A stretch of DNA of 64,000 nt from Pieris napi (GCF_905475465.1 NC_062238.1:10633368-10697367), one strand, 5' to 3'. Counted from the stretch's first letter, positions 22,203 through 34,109 are shown. The notes: generated by a model not told the origin, from the sequence alone. A program made the numbers and translations.

Positions 22203-22402
22203 TTTTTTCTATGTGCGTATTTAACATTCGAACGGTGAAGGAAAACATCGTGAGGAAACCGGCTTGCCTTACCCAAAAAATCGAGGGCGTGAGTCAAGCA
22301 CAGAAGGCTGATCACCTTCTTGCCTATTAGATTAACAAATGATCATGAAACAGATACAGAAATCTGAGGCCCAGACCTAAAAAGGTTGTAGCACCATTGA
22401 TT
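22203..22402 (+). mobile_element. tRNA-derived SINE, family 1, lacking its head
   Basis: Sense copy starting at the TTTCTATGTGCGTATTTAAC block and running to AAAAAGGTTGTAGCACCATT. It lies head to head with the previous copy, giving an inverted repeat of about 190 bp per arm. Confidence 0.85.
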
Positions 22403-22679
22403 TATTTTAAAATAGCAAGTACTCACATTGTCTGGAAATAATAAAAATCGACAGAAAAAAAAATATTGGTTGTTTGTAAAGTAGGTTTACGATCGAGATG
22501 TTTACGTGATAACGTCTTATTGGTGATATAAGTTTTTGGGAAGTAAGGAATTAATGAAGATAACAATTTTTTCAAATTTTAAATTACATCTATCGTTTTA
22601 TTCACACTTTTGATGATAAATTTCGGGTGTAAAATGACAAGTTTACTTATTCGACTATGATATACATTTTTCTTCATAC

Positions 22680-22800
22680 ATTCACGGAATGACTGGCAGC
22701 GCTCGAGATGAGACGGGAGATCGGTCCGTCTCTCTCTCGTTATACCTGCGATCGCGCTCGTGAGGTTTTGGTGTGACACAAGTTTCTGAACATGTCACCC
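22680..22800. other. GC- and CpG-rich island, possible exon or control region
   Basis: Sharply richer in GC than its surroundings, with CAGCGCTCGAGATGAGACGG and GCGATCGCGCTCGTGAGG. On the minus strand it is open in one frame (SHQNLTSAIAG, then RERRTDLPSHLERC) and has an acceptor-like TTCAG and donor-like GCAG|GTATAA, but no recognised domain. It lies downstream of the coding exon at 23350-23568 on the same strand. Confidence 0.3.
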
Positions 22801-23186
22801 GACTAAAACGATTTTAAAGACGTTATCACGTCAAAACATTTAAAAGGAGTCGCTTATCATCGCTACTGTGTCAGTGCCTTTATCGAGTTAATACGTCAAC
22901 AAGTGCGCTATTAACTGGTACTTCGCATAATTAACACGTTAGAGCAATAAATTAACGGTACAAACTAATTGAGACTGCGTACGAATTACGTTGCTCGTAG
23001 TTTTGTTAAGCTTTTGGCATTTCTCACCCCTGCTGCATTTCGGGGGGGAAATTTTTATATCATATATAATTGAATTATAATTGAGGTATATTAAATATTT
23101 TGTAAATATTATGATGTAGTATGAAAAGTGGAATTACAATTTGCTGTAAACAATAACACTAATATCAATGACCTAATTTGTTCAAA

Positions 23187-23201
23187 CCCCCCCCCCCCCC
23201 C
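23187..23201. repeat. Poly-C tract
   Basis: Fifteen consecutive C followed by TCCCTC. Confidence 0.95.
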
Positions 23202-23349
23202 TCCCTCATTTATAAAATCAATCTTGCAGTCTTTTAACTAAGGTATTCTTTGGTCTCTTTCTGTCAAAATATGTTTATTGCCATGAAAAGAGACAGATAT
23301 ATTATTTATAAGTAAGGAGGGGGGAAACTAATCTTACGCTACCACTTAC

Positions 23350-23568
23350 CAGCTGACTATTTCCATACATAGAATCATAGGATTCTGCCTTAGAAGAAAC
23401 GTTGCGCAATTTGCAGGGCTTCTTCAAGGGCGCGGGGGGCGTCTTATGCGGAGACTGGTTGACGTGATTCACGCTGGTCTTCTCTTTCTCTTTTAACTTG
23501 CTGTTCAAGTTGTTCTTGGTGAAGTTTCCGAGTTGCTCGAACATGCTTGACAGGTGCTGTGACATCAT
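23350..23568 (-). CDS. First coding exon of an unidentified gene (73 codons)
   Basis: What is seen: two ATGs in a row in an insect-like start context (AGCAAAATGATG), then 73 codons ending ...YDSMYGNSQL, immediately followed by the canonical donor CTG|GTAAGT in phase 0. The frame runs past the donor for only about 15 more codons. The exon is much richer in GC than its surroundings. The peptide begins MMSQHLSSMFEQLGNFTKNN, followed by a Lys/Glu-rich stretch (residues 24-30), a Pro/Lys-rich stretch (residues 40-52, PHKTPPAPLKKPCK) and a possible phosphorylatable tail (residues 53-70). It looks intracellular and disordered: no signal peptide or membrane segment. No family is recognised. Later exons should lie at lower coordinates or outside the window; none could be placed. 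A broken copy of its start is at 12784-12855. I am fairly sure it is a real exon, not of its function. Confidence 0.75.
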
Positions 23569-23781
23569 TTTGCTTTCTAGCCAATAACACGCACTAGCAT
23601 TGTCCGATTAATTTTATCACATTTTTTAAAAATCTAAAAACATTTTAGGGTAAAGACGATCTCTTTTCACCTTTTGATGTTTATTTTAAAATGTTACACA
23701 ATTATGTTTATAAGAACAGTCCGTGTCCAGAATTAAAAAGCTTCCTTTCTACTATTTCGTGTGTAATGAATTAATCGGTTT

Positions 23782-24335
23782 GAGCAGTGTTGGCCTGTGT
23801 GCCTGTGTGTCTGGTGGTGGTGTATCTAGAGTGTGAGACTCATACCTGAGGTCGTAGGTTCGAATTCCAGCTGTGTACCACTTGACTTTTCTGTATACAT
23901 GCGCACTTAACACTTCAAACTCAAACTCAAAATAACTTTATTCGTATAGGTAAACAAGTACACTTATGAACGTCAGAAAAGAAGTTAAATTAATTGTAAA
24001 TTTACATTAACTACCAGTTCGCAAGTCAAGGCCGTAGAGAGGGCAAGAAACTTTTCACCACTCTTTTTATTCCAAGGATTAGGTCATTTAAAAATTCGTT
24101 AAATTTATAAAAAAGCTTGATTAATTTACGTTTAGCGAGGTGTTTGAATTTATTTAGTGATAATTCTCTTCCACGAATGGTGAAGGTATGGAAGTAACCA
24201 GCATGCCTTAGACCCGAAACGTTAACGACGTATCAGGCAGTGAAGGCTGATCTCCTACCTATTAAAAAAATAATGATGACGAAACAGATACAGAAATCTG
24301 AGGCCTAGACCAACGGTTGTAGCGCCACTGGTTAA
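23782..24335 (+). mobile_element. SINE family 1 split by a LINE insertion
   Basis: The left half (23782-23914) has the head GAGCAGTGTTGGCCTG, the B box GGTTCGAATTCC and GCGCACTTAACACTT. The right half (24169-24335) resumes at CGAATGGTGAAGGTATGGAA and ends TCTGAGGCCTAGACCAACGG. The two halves join in register when the LINE at 23915-24168 is removed. Confidence 0.8.
23915..24168 (-). mobile_element. LINE-B 3' end nested inside a SINE
   Basis: The plus strand shows the antisense tail AAACTCAAACTCAAAATAAC, then the 3' UTR (CAGTTCGCAAGTCAAGGCC), then antisense coding for the ...LSLNKF.. region. It is 5'-truncated and about 250 bp long. Confidence 0.85.
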
Positions 24336-24394
24336 CGTGTAGTTCTATCTTGTATCTAGCGTCACTACCTGAAGGAAATACCAGATCCATTTTA

Positions 24395-24510
24395 TTATAT
24401 CCAATTCTGAAAAGATTGGCAACGCAATTACGAGACTTCTGGCCATCTGAGTATACATGGGCGGCGGTTTAATTAAAGATGAGCCTGTCCATTTGGCTAT
24501 TGTAGACTGT
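24395..24510 (+). mobile_element. LINE-A fragment, decayed
   Basis: AAAGATTGGCAACGCAATTA, CGAGACTTCTGGC and ATGGGCGGCGGTTTAATTAA are in family order, sense strand. Confidence 0.55.
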
Positions 24511-24518
24511 TAAGCAAT

Positions 24519-24665
24519 AAGGTTTTTTTTTATGTTACAGGAGACAAACGGGCAGAGGCTCACTTGATTTTAAGTGATACCGCCGCCGATGAACACTCGC
24601 ACTGCCAGAAGGCTCGCAAGCGCGCTGCCGGCCTTTTAAGAATTAGTACGCTTTCTTGATATAAC
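24519..24665 (-). mobile_element. LINE-A 3' end fragment
   Basis: Antisense copy: ACAAACGGGCAGAGGCTCAC, TTTTAAGTGATACCGCCGCC and GCTGCCGGCCTTTTAAGAAT. Faces the previous fragment. Confidence 0.8.
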
Positions 24666-25029
24666 ATTCGAAGCGCAAACTTGATTAAAATAGCAGCGTA
24701 AATAATAACTACGAAGTTTCAACAAACTAAGTAACTGAGTTATACATAGAACTTAAGATTAAATTAACCTTGGCATAATATTAACTAAGTTAAAAGTTAT
24801 TGAAAATCTGAAACAGTTAGGAAGTGAGAATGTTGAAACACTTGGAAACAATGGCGTCACAAACATTGATACTGTCATTGCAACTTGCTAAGTTAAGGTT
24901 GCCAGTTAACATTTAAGTTAGAACTTAATTATAACTCTGAAAGCACAGGAAGAACGTAGTTTGCGAGTTCAATTAAATTATTTTTTAAGCGCTCCGTTCT
25001 GATTAAGTCTGCTGAAATCTAGATTAAGG

Positions 25030-25125
25030 ATTTTTTTATAACACGGGACAAAAGGGTTTACCTGATGTTAAGTGATACCGCCCAGCCGCCCTTTATAAGA
25101 ATTGGTACGCTCTTTCCACATTAAT
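25030..25125 (-). mobile_element. LINE-A 3' end fragment, internally deleted
   Basis: TTACCTGATGTTAAGTGATA is joined directly to CCGCCCTTTATAAGAATTGG; the central section is missing. Confidence 0.7.
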
Positions 25126-25439
25126 TCACCGTAGAAGAAGTTAGTCTATCTTTTACAACCGACTGATCATTAGCCAGCAAGTTTATTAAATGTTGTAACA
25201 AATGCTACGGCAGAATATGGCCGCTAGTTAAACTGCACAATGACCAACTATTTGCTAGACCGATCAAGCCAAACCTAAATTCGAAGTAGGGACTTGCTGC
25301 AGATAGGCGAGAGCGGAGGAAGCGACGCCACTATAATGACCTTCAGAAATGAATAGCATGCGTGATGAAGATCTAAGACCTAGCTATGATACACACATAC
25401 AATTATCACTAATAATAGTGTGTGTCTCTTATACAGACA

Positions 25440-25690
25440 ATTTAACATAACCGTCACCGTGACCACGCACGCTGTAAAGCACGTGAAACGTCGGGTAAAA
25501 TTTTAAATTGTGTAAAACAATTATAAGTTATCCATTCGGTGTCGAGACCCTTGGTCCGTGGGGTCCTAGCGCTCTAAGGCTGTTTAAAGAAATTTCAAAA
25601 AGGTTAGTCGACATCACAGGAGACCGAAGATCTGGCAGCTACCTCGGACAAAGAATTAGTCTAGTATATTATTTTATTATTATATAAGTG
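25440..25690 (+). pseudogene. LINE-F C-terminal remnant preceded by another retroelement tail
   Basis: 25440-25530 (GACCACGCACGCTGTAAAGC, ACGTGAAACGTCGGGTAAA) reads like a common insect LINE 3' UTR. From about 25540 an open plus-strand frame gives VETLGPWGPSALRLFKEISK, then RLVDITGDRRSGSYLGQRIS before drifting into AT-rich sequence. This pattern is typical of the last residues of LINE polyproteins in invertebrates. Sister remnants are at 53640-53775 and, much decayed, 38405-38640. Confidence 0.7.
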
Positions 25691-26082
25691 ATATTTTAAA
25701 GTTATGTTAAATTATAATTATGAATAATTTAAAAAAAAAATTATAAGTTTATAATAATACATAGCTTTAATCCGTTAAAAAAAGTGTTTTATTTAAATTT
25801 GTAAAAGTTATTATAATAAAAGACAATACTATAAATAAACTAATCAATATATAAACCTAAATTTAATTGAACCTGAAAATACCTCAAAGTCAAATAAATT
25901 TTCCGTTTTATGTTCTTGCTTATCAACGTCAAATTCAGAATATTACCTTTAATAAACAACATATCAGTATAGAATAGAAGAATGAATAAAAGACAATTGC
26001 TAGAATAGCTTTGTTGATCCATCGTCTGACTAGCGACCATAAAATCTCGCATCAGTTCACAACTAATAATAGGTAGAAAGTA

Positions 26083-26627
26083 TCTATATATATAAAAGAA
26101 AGTCGTGTTTGTTACAACACTTATAACTCGAGAACGGCTGGACCGATTGCCATGGTTTTTGATTTGTTGGATTTGTTTCCATCCCGAATAGCAGAATAAG
26201 CAATAAAATATCGGATAAGTTATCGAATAACAATAAATAAATTAATTAATTTTACGAATGCAAAAACCATATGGTGCCATCTGTTGACAAAACTACGCAT
26301 CATTTTACGTCGAATTCGTGTCAGTTCAAGAAATTCCGATCTTGAGGTGAATGAGGAGATGCATAACCATGCTTTGATCCTGAACAAAAGATGTTGGATA
26401 TCAGAAAGTGCTTAACATGCAGTATCGCCATATTGACGCTAGAGAGAAGATGCCTAATGTGTAAAACTGCCATTCTTCTTTCGCAATGGCAAGCAATAAA
26501 ACATTTCTGTACTTGCAACTGTATTAATGTAATACTTAACATTAATGAAATCCTAAAATAAGTTAAATTAAAGTAACAACGATATTATAAGGTTGTAGGG
26601 CGGAACGAAGTTAGCCAGGTCAGCTAG
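26083..26627 (+). mobile_element. Non-autonomous Helitron
   Basis: A|TCTATATATATAAAAGAAAG at the left, with the block ACTCGAGAACGGCTGGACCG. The right end is AGGGCGGAACGAAGTTAGCC, then AGGTCAGCTAG|T, with an imperfect stem GGC...GCC. No helicase frame; the 73-codon minus-strand frame inside has no support. Confidence 0.8.
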
Positions 26628-29600
26628 TACTAAGATACAATTTAATGGAGCTGAACGTAGAACTGTGATATTGGAATATCTATGAAAACCCAGGAGGAAA
26701 TACCTTGTTTGCTTGACTGAAATTGCCTTTCGATTGCTAACTAATGCTATAGTACTCCACTATAAACTATGACCAATTATTATAAATTAGCACGCGTTTT
26801 GTTATTTTTAAGTTTATAAAAAATTATTATATGACATTATAAATATTGTGTTAGTATTCGCTGTCTCCACCTATACCGAGGCCACACATCAGCGCTAACT
26901 TTTGCAAATTGTTTCTTGTTTCTTGTTGCCTTGTTTGTACTCAATAAATAACTACGAATGATTATTAGAATAAAAATAGGTATATAATTATATTTTTGGA
27001 TAAATAAACTTTCAAAGTAGAAACGCAATCGCTATTAGCATTCCTCTATAAATTGACTATCCTTTATATTATCAATATACTGAAGATCTCTCAAAGTCTC
27101 TCTCAATCACGCAGTCACTAGTCATATTAATTGTATTGAGTAATGGGCAATAGCTAACACACGAAAAATAATTAAAATAATTCAGGTATAGTAATTACAT
27201 TTCGGTGATTAATTTTTACTATTATAGATGGATTTCATAATAATATAAAATCTACAAAACAACTAGTAAATTTTCGTCTATGCAAGAGATCTTTATTTAG
27301 CTATTGTGTAAAGAACCGAAACTGAGTGTAATTAATTGTTTAGGTATAAAATTAGTCAACGCATAAGCTAGCTTTTGTTTGAAATAGTAAACATTAAAAC
27401 CCATATTATGAAACCATATTTAAGTGTTTCTCTCGTAAGAACAATTTGTTCATAATACTAGCTAATCCAATTTCAAATATATATTTTTTGTATTCTAAAT
27501 TTTCTACCCAGTAGCCGTAAATCTTACATATTGTTTCATTGCTCATAGAAGCATGAACTTATTCACGCCCGCTTGAAATGAATTCAAAGGAAAAACAATA
27601 TTTTGACATTTTGGAGAGAACAAAGGTCCCGTAATGCTCAAATAAACGAGATGAATTGCCGACAAAGTTGCGTTATCTGATCAAAGTTTGGAATGACACT
27701 TACCCACTATCAGGGAAAACGATTGAGCACGTTACACCGGATTTTGGGCTTGAGAAAATAATATTGGCTATTTTTGAATAGAATTTATTGAACAAGAAAG
27801 TGAAGGTTCGCATTAGACCGACAAGTCCAGCAGTTCTTGAATTAAATTATAAAATATATTTTTTAAGATTATAAGCAACCTCCTAGGCTTAAAAGGAAAC
27901 ATGATTGATGTTTTACCGAACATCAAACTCAGAAACTAATAAAGGAAATGTATGACAAATTTTAATCTTAATCTTTTTGATTGCTAATTTTTTCTTTCTT
28001 CGATATCAATTTATATTCACAAACTTCCGCTGCTTTATTTTTCAAAAATGACGTAATCTTTTCTATAAATAAAATTTTCTTCTAAATCTTTTAATGAATA
28101 TTATAACTTCGAATCCCTTAAGGAAATCAATATTATAAATGATATTTCATTGAGAAAATTGAAATTTTGCTAGTATTTATAACAGAATCTTAGAATCAAA
28201 ATTTAATCATAACATTTATCGAAATTTATAGAAAGTTGGATATTTAGTTTAAGTTTATAGCAGCAATTATTTTATAATTTAAGGTAAAGAAAAGCAACGC
28301 TTTAATTTAAAATCACAGCTGTCATGACGTTCATTTAAAATTAGGGTAAAATGCTTTTGCGGGCTGTAATCGCTTTTATGATGTTAATTTTTATTTAGAT
28401 CGTTTAACTATTTCTCTTCATTTACTTATCAAAATACCCTAATAAAACTTAAGAAGTCCAGGCCATTTTTATACTTCAGGATGCCACAGTATTTCAAAGT
28501 TTAAAGAGCCGTATGCATTATATAAATTAATTAACCAATAAAAGGATATTTTTTATCAAGATTAATAAAACGATTTATTGGATTTAATGCTTTAAGCAAA
28601 ATTTTCTTTAGGATTGCGATTTAAATTTATTTTGTGCCAATAAGTGAACAGGTAATTTTTGGTATTATTATTTAATTCACTCATTTGACAAGTTTCATAT
28701 CTCTTTCGTATTATTTGATCTCATTATACACAAGAGGAGAAAAAACTGCAACTTTTAGGTCTTAGCCAACGTAAAAAAATCTATACATAATTCATCATCA
28801 CGTCCAGTGAACGCGTAAAAATCACTAAATGAATTTAATGTTATGTAATTGTACAGCAAAAATTCAAATTTCTGTAAAAACTTTCAACATTTCTCTACTC
28901 CTTGTCATAAAAAAAGTTTTTGTGCCTATATTAACAAACTTCTCAAATATTACAATTGATGTAAATTTCAAAATATGTTTTTTTATATTTAATGCTTTAT
29001 TGGTAATCTGGTTATCTCTCTATAAAAGCCAATTTAAAGCTATTTAGGAAGTTGTACCTAAAATGATTATTTAATTAATATTGAAAGTATAAAAAAATCA
29101 TAGAACATCTCACTGTCATTTCCACTGTAAATTATTTTAAATAAGAGAAGTGAATAACACGGTAGATTAATAATTGTCTATTTAAAAACCTAAGATTTAA
29201 CATTTAATCTTAGTTAGCGACTGATTTAAAGAAGCATAGAGTAGTGCCTTAGCGTCTGTATCGTGAATTTATTTAGATTTAAATGGTTTCAGTAACCAGT
29301 ATTTAACATACTGATGTTAGACTGCGATGTGAGGCCTATAGAATAATAAATCGAATATTAATATTCAAGCAGGAACGAAATCTACGCCTCGTAGCACTTG
29401 CTACGCCATGTCTAGATGACGTCAGTTATACAGTAGTTTTTACTTACCATTAGATAAGAATTACACATAAATTGTTACACAATTAAAATAGTTATTAAAC
29501 GTTAGATGGCGATAGTTTGTACGAAATAGAATTATTGTATTTTATTTAAAAATTAATAACGAAATTTCTCTTAAAACATTCGTTGTAAGTAACAATTTAA

Positions 29601-29944
29601 ATAACTCTTCAAAAAGGAAGTCTTTTAACCATTTTTAGTATTATAAGTATGTTAATACGGAATAATTGAATGCAAATTCAATTTGATACAAAAAAGTGTG
29701 TTTTTTTATATTATTATGTGGATTACAACTATTATTATTATTTAAAGTTATTTCTATTGCCTGCAATTTTATGTATTAATTACAACGATTTTAATATTGA
29801 CATATTTAATAAAATGTATAGAGAGAAGAAAAAGAGATCGCCTTTACTCAAAATTTTAAGCTAAGTAAAAGAAAGTTCAATAACTTTTAAAGATAACTTC
29901 ATTAAAAGTTTCCTAACAAAGTTATAATTTTTTTTTTCCAAATG
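26628..29944. other. AT-rich stretch, nothing recognised
   Basis: More than 3 kb without a supported gene or an identifiable repeat. Open frames here are short and driven by AT-rich composition. Confidence 0.45.
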
Positions 29945-30230
29945 TATTATTACTTTTTCGATTATAACGTGCGGGATGTCATCTCGAGACGTCCGACTAA
30001 GATGAGGGTTACGCGAAAACTGGTGCTTGGTCATCCGCCGTCGACGTCGAAAGCATGCAGAACCTTCCAAGCAATACAGGACGCATGCGCGGTGTAGCTC
30101 CGCCTACGAAACTTTTCATTCACGAAATAAGTTTAACACTTTCTCTTCGAAACTTTGCGTGACTTGATAGCCATTTGAAGAATACGGAAACGGTGCGCTC
30201 TTTCGAACCCCGGCTGTGAAATTTCTTTAT
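29945..30230. other. CpG-rich island with an open frame
   Basis: Stands out from AT-rich flanks: CTCGAGACGTCCGACTAAG, GCCGTCGACGTCGAAAGC and a palindromic GCATGCGC stretch. The plus strand is open from about 29955 to a TAG at 30096 (DVISRRPTKMRVTRKLVLG, HPPSTSKACRTFQAIQ), with an in-frame ATG. It could be a terminal exon, promoter or uncharacterised repeat; no domain recognised. Confidence 0.3.
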
Positions 30231-30292
30231 AATGTACGTAATTTCCAATCGCCAACAGGAACGAAAAATCTACAACATTTGTTGGGTAAACA

Positions 30293-30470
30293 TCTATATA
30301 GATGTATATAAAAATAAATTTATCTTTGTTTGTCTCACTAAAACTCGAGAAAGGCTGGACCGATTTGACTAATTCTGATCGTGAAATATTTGTGGAAGTT
30401 CATGGAACGTTATACGTCAAGAAAAAAACTAAAAATGACAATTTAATTTTCCAATAAAAACCGTTTCTTG
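30293..30470 (+). mobile_element. Helitron 5' end, 3' end missing
   Basis: A|TCTATATAGATGTATATAAA followed by ACTCGAGAAAGGCTGGACCG, the same head block as at 26083. No CTRR end was found downstream. Confidence 0.55.
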
Positions 30471-30639
30471 CTGGGAAATTGTTAATTTTTGCCTTTTTAG
30501 AAATATAAAAATGTCACTCGGTTGTCACAGATTTATTTAAATTTGTGTTTCATACCATGCAGGACTTATCTCTTTGGTCTTAAAAAAAACTTTGGTTGGT
30601 AAAAAATTGTATTAAGTTTTGAGACAAATATATTATGTA

Positions 30640-30995
30640 GGTCATACGAGACAAAAGGCTTAATTGGAGATGGACAGGACACCTGCTCAGAGGCCAGAGA
30701 GCAAAATGGTCGAAAAAAGTCACCCAATGGACACCTCGCTACAACACCAAGCGAAAGAGAGGAAGACCATGTGCCCGGTGGGCTGACGACTTTAAAAAAG
30801 CCACTGGTCCTCTGTGGCAAAGACTTGCCAGGGATAGGAAGGAATGGAAACAGCTGGAGGAGGCCTTTGTGCCACAAAGGCAAGCTGTACAAGAGGACAG
30901 CTGTGCTTGTTAAACTTTTTTCTTTTTTTATATACATTTATATTTTGTTCTCTTGTATTAGATGAAATAAAGGCTTTGAATCTTGAATCTTGAGG
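30640..30995 (+). pseudogene. LINE C-terminal remnant (WADD family), least decayed copy
   Basis: An open plus-strand frame reads NWRWTGHLLRGQRAKWSKKV, TQWTPRYNTKRKRGRPC, RWADDFKKATGPLWQRLARD and EWKQLEEAFVPQ, ending CAC-stop near 30910. A short 3' UTR follows with GAAATAAAG and a (TTGAATC)n end (30977-30995). This is the RTE-like tail architecture. 5'-truncated, so not active. Confidence 0.8.
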
Positions 30996-30999
30996 TCAT

Positions 31000-32213
31000 A
31001 CGAAGTTCACCGGGTGATCTTGTCACAATTATCATATTATGTACTGCTAGGAAACGGAAAACGTAGTAATACGCAGCGATATAGTGGATCCACTAAAGTA
31101 CGAGTATATCTGTAGGAAAGGTTTTTTGTGGTTGCATACCGTTCTGTCGATAGTCCATCCCCGAACAGATTCGGTGGCAAATTTATAATATAATAACATT
31201 TATGTATTTGCCGTTATGGTAATACCATCACCCCTTATATAAACTTATATTTTGTCACTTTGAAATAAAATATGATTTCTTTGAAGTGAAACTTCTTTAG
31301 GCGCTAGATTGTAAATTTTTTATGGAACTTCACGAAGATGTGCAGTGTTTTTGTCGAAGAAAACGAGAGCGATTGAGAGAGAGTGAGAAGGGTGAAAATT
31401 ACTTAAATTTTATATTTTATGGAAAATAATTTATTGATATTTCAAATGACGAATTGTAAATTAAAATGCCACGTGATTTTATCATCGAAGAAATAAATAA
31501 AATAAAATATCTTTTGCATAAATTTTCGACAGATTTTATATTTTAATGACAATTAAATTCATTAAATTCCTAACATATCTTCCTTTTTCCCTCCCTCTAA
31601 GGCTCGGAAATCTAAAGTTTTAGATTTTTATAAAAATGAACAAGAGTTACAAATTAGTTTCACTTCTGACATGTGTTCATTGTACGCACGAACTTTTTTT
31701 TTAGATTAGGGTGAATTCGTTTTTAACACTTTAATATAACTAACGTCAGTCATACCCAATTACATTTAAAATGAATGTTTTTATTATGTATCCCGTTGTA
31801 TTAAAAAAATATAAATACAAACATTCAAATTCACTAGACGGAAAAAAATAAATCACCCTACCCCGTATGTCAGAAATATTTCGTCACGTAAAAAATGGAG
31901 ACCCTTGAATAAAAACAATTTGCAGGTATTTTGTCATGCGGTAAATATCCGAGATTAGCAGTGACAGTGTTTTTATGATGACACGCTAACGGATTACGAA
32001 CGCCGAGCACCCCGTTTAGCGTCGTAAAATCTCACGTGTCCATGCACTCATATTATGTAGTACGCCTTTTTAACTGCTTAAAAAAGGTGTTTATCAGTTT
32101 GAGTTAAATGTATATGATATTTTAGTTTTGCCCGCAAATATTTTGGAAGCTAAAAATCGTATCGAGACTTAGAGAAAAGTCCCAATATCATAAAAAAATT
32201 GTTTTTAGATATA
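31000..32213. other. Mostly AT-rich, nothing recognised
   Basis: A slightly richer patch lies at 31960-32060 (CGCCGAGCACCCCGTTTAGC) without coding support. Confidence 0.35.
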
Positions 32214-32399
32214 CAGTCAAAACCGTTTACAACGACATCGTTTAGAACAACATACCGGTTATATTGACCAAAATCAAAGGTCCCGGCTGAATTCTATTGT
32301 ATTAGGTACTTAATAACAATGTCATCGGCTGTTACGACTATCGGTTTTTACGACCAAATATGAGTGTCCCTTCGATGTCGTTATAACAGATTTTGACTG
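32214..32399. mobile_element. TA-flanked pogo-like MITE
   Basis: Begins CAGTCAAAACCGTTTACAAC, ends GTTATAACAGATTTTGACTG, and is flanked by TA on both sides (32212-32213, 32400-32401). The subterminal ACGACATCG and CGATGTCGT are also inverted. 186 bp, non-coding. Confidence 0.85.
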
Positions 32400-32401
32400 T
32401 A

Positions 32402-33284
32402 TCATTGTTAAGTATTCACACAATAGTGATAATAAAATAATAATGTTCTTAATAAAAAAACCACTAACCGACGCAAAAGCGGATATACTTTGGTCGTATT
32501 CTATTATTAGTGGTTTACCTTTAAGATATCAGATTAAAAGGCCTTCTTATAAGACGCCTAAAGAGAACTAAACCTTTTGACTTAATAAACCTAGTGTATA
32601 TAAGTGCAAGTGCGATATCTTGGACACATGAACATAGTGTCAAAATGTTATAGAAAACTAAGACTGTTAATGAACATTACCTTAGTTTAAGTTATAGTAT
32701 TGTAGAAAATTAGGTCAAAATAATATTATTTATTAGCTATAATTATTGTATAGGCTAGATTGTAATTCATGTAAAAACGCACTCTTTTTTTGTGAACTTT
32801 ATTCTAAGGAAAAAAAAATTATGTATTATTTGCATAATAAAGACTAACAGAGAGTCACGTCTAAGCCATGTACCTAACCCTGGCATATTACCATATATGC
32901 GGATACTTAATTTCATATTTTATTTAGCCTTTAAAATACAACTTACAGAAGTTCATTTATAAACAAATAAAAGCTACAATGTACTCCAAATTAAACGAAT
33001 ATAAAGCCCATAACAGTAAACGAAAAGGGGAAACTCGTGTAATTTTAACAATAAACCTTACCCTATTTAAAGATAAAACGGTGGTATTGTCTCTGAATTA
33101 CACCTTATTAAATGTAAAATGTATTGTATTAAAATAAATCAATAGAGATTACGAGTTACCAGGTTAACCTCGATTGTTAAATTAATTGCGAACTCACCTC
33201 ACATTCAGAGGTTATTCGATTCCAGTCACTCGCAGTCTATAGAGAATTTATTGTGAGTTGGAATCCGCCCGTGTTCTCTTCCAG
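32402..33284. other. AT-rich stretch, nothing recognised
   Basis: 32580-32850 ends in GCATAATAAAGACT, like a transcript or LINE tail, but no coding sequence precedes it. Confidence 0.35.
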
Positions 33285-33480
33285 CAGTGTTGTTCCAGAG
33301 GTCGTAAGTTTCACTGCTCTGTATGGATATCTTTTATTTTTAGGCACTTTCTCGTACAGTGAAGAAAATCATCGTAAGAAAACTGGTATGATATGTTTCA
33401 AAAATCTATAGCATGTGTCCGGCAAGGGCCTACTTAGGTAATTTTCTTACCTACTCTTTTATTTAGAAATCAAAAACTGT
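33285..33480 (+). mobile_element. SINE family 1, decayed
   Basis: AGCAGTGTTGTTCCAGAGGT, CGTACAGTGAAGAAAATCAT, GTAAGAAAACTGGTATGATA and ATGTGTCCGGCAAGGGCCTA are in family order with deletions. Confidence 0.5.
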
Positions 33481-34109
33481 TTTATACTGAATAGTAATAA
33501 GTATAAAATACATAAATTTTTCATCAATAAATAGTTCAAAAGGTTTCTATTTTCAGTCTTGAGTAAAAGTTGGGCGGGTTGAAACATTATATTAATTAAA
33601 ATCACACACAGGAAAATAATTAAAATAGACATAATGAAATAACTGTAACCGATGACCCTGTGTGACGTAACGACACCTCACACACAGGCTATTAAAAGCC
33701 TTGAAAATAATAACGTTCATAAAAGTAAATGACATTAAATGAGATTTCGCAAAACAGGACAATTATAGCATATGTCGTTTCAGAGATCATTTCAAACCAG
33801 CTTTATTGCTTCATCGTATTTCATTCCGGAAGTTACTGAACGAAATATAACTCTTCAGAGCCTTTAGTACCAAAGATTTCATTATATAAATATATTTAAT
33901 TCTATAATCTATTCTCGTGTCACAGTTTGTAACTCCTCTGACACGGCTTGACTGATTTAAATGACATTTTTTGTATATATTCGGTTCGTAAATTTTTATT
34001 TCTTTAAGTTTGCACTCGGCGAAAAATAAGAAGGAGTATGACGAGCTGACTGCCAACCTCCCGTAGTTGAGATTCACTTCAAGAAGAAGAAGAAGTAATA
34101 AAATGCCTC

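Noticed and set aside
21959..22315. A 118-codon minus-strand open frame and a 75-codon plus-strand frame
   Set aside because: Both run through the inverted SINE pair; the same peptides recur wherever the SINE occurs (for example 8148-8399, 48952-49143), so they are repeat shadows.
30566..30937. A 123-codon minus-strand frame
   Set aside because: Antisense of the LINE C-terminal frame at 30640-30910, which has the recognisable motifs.
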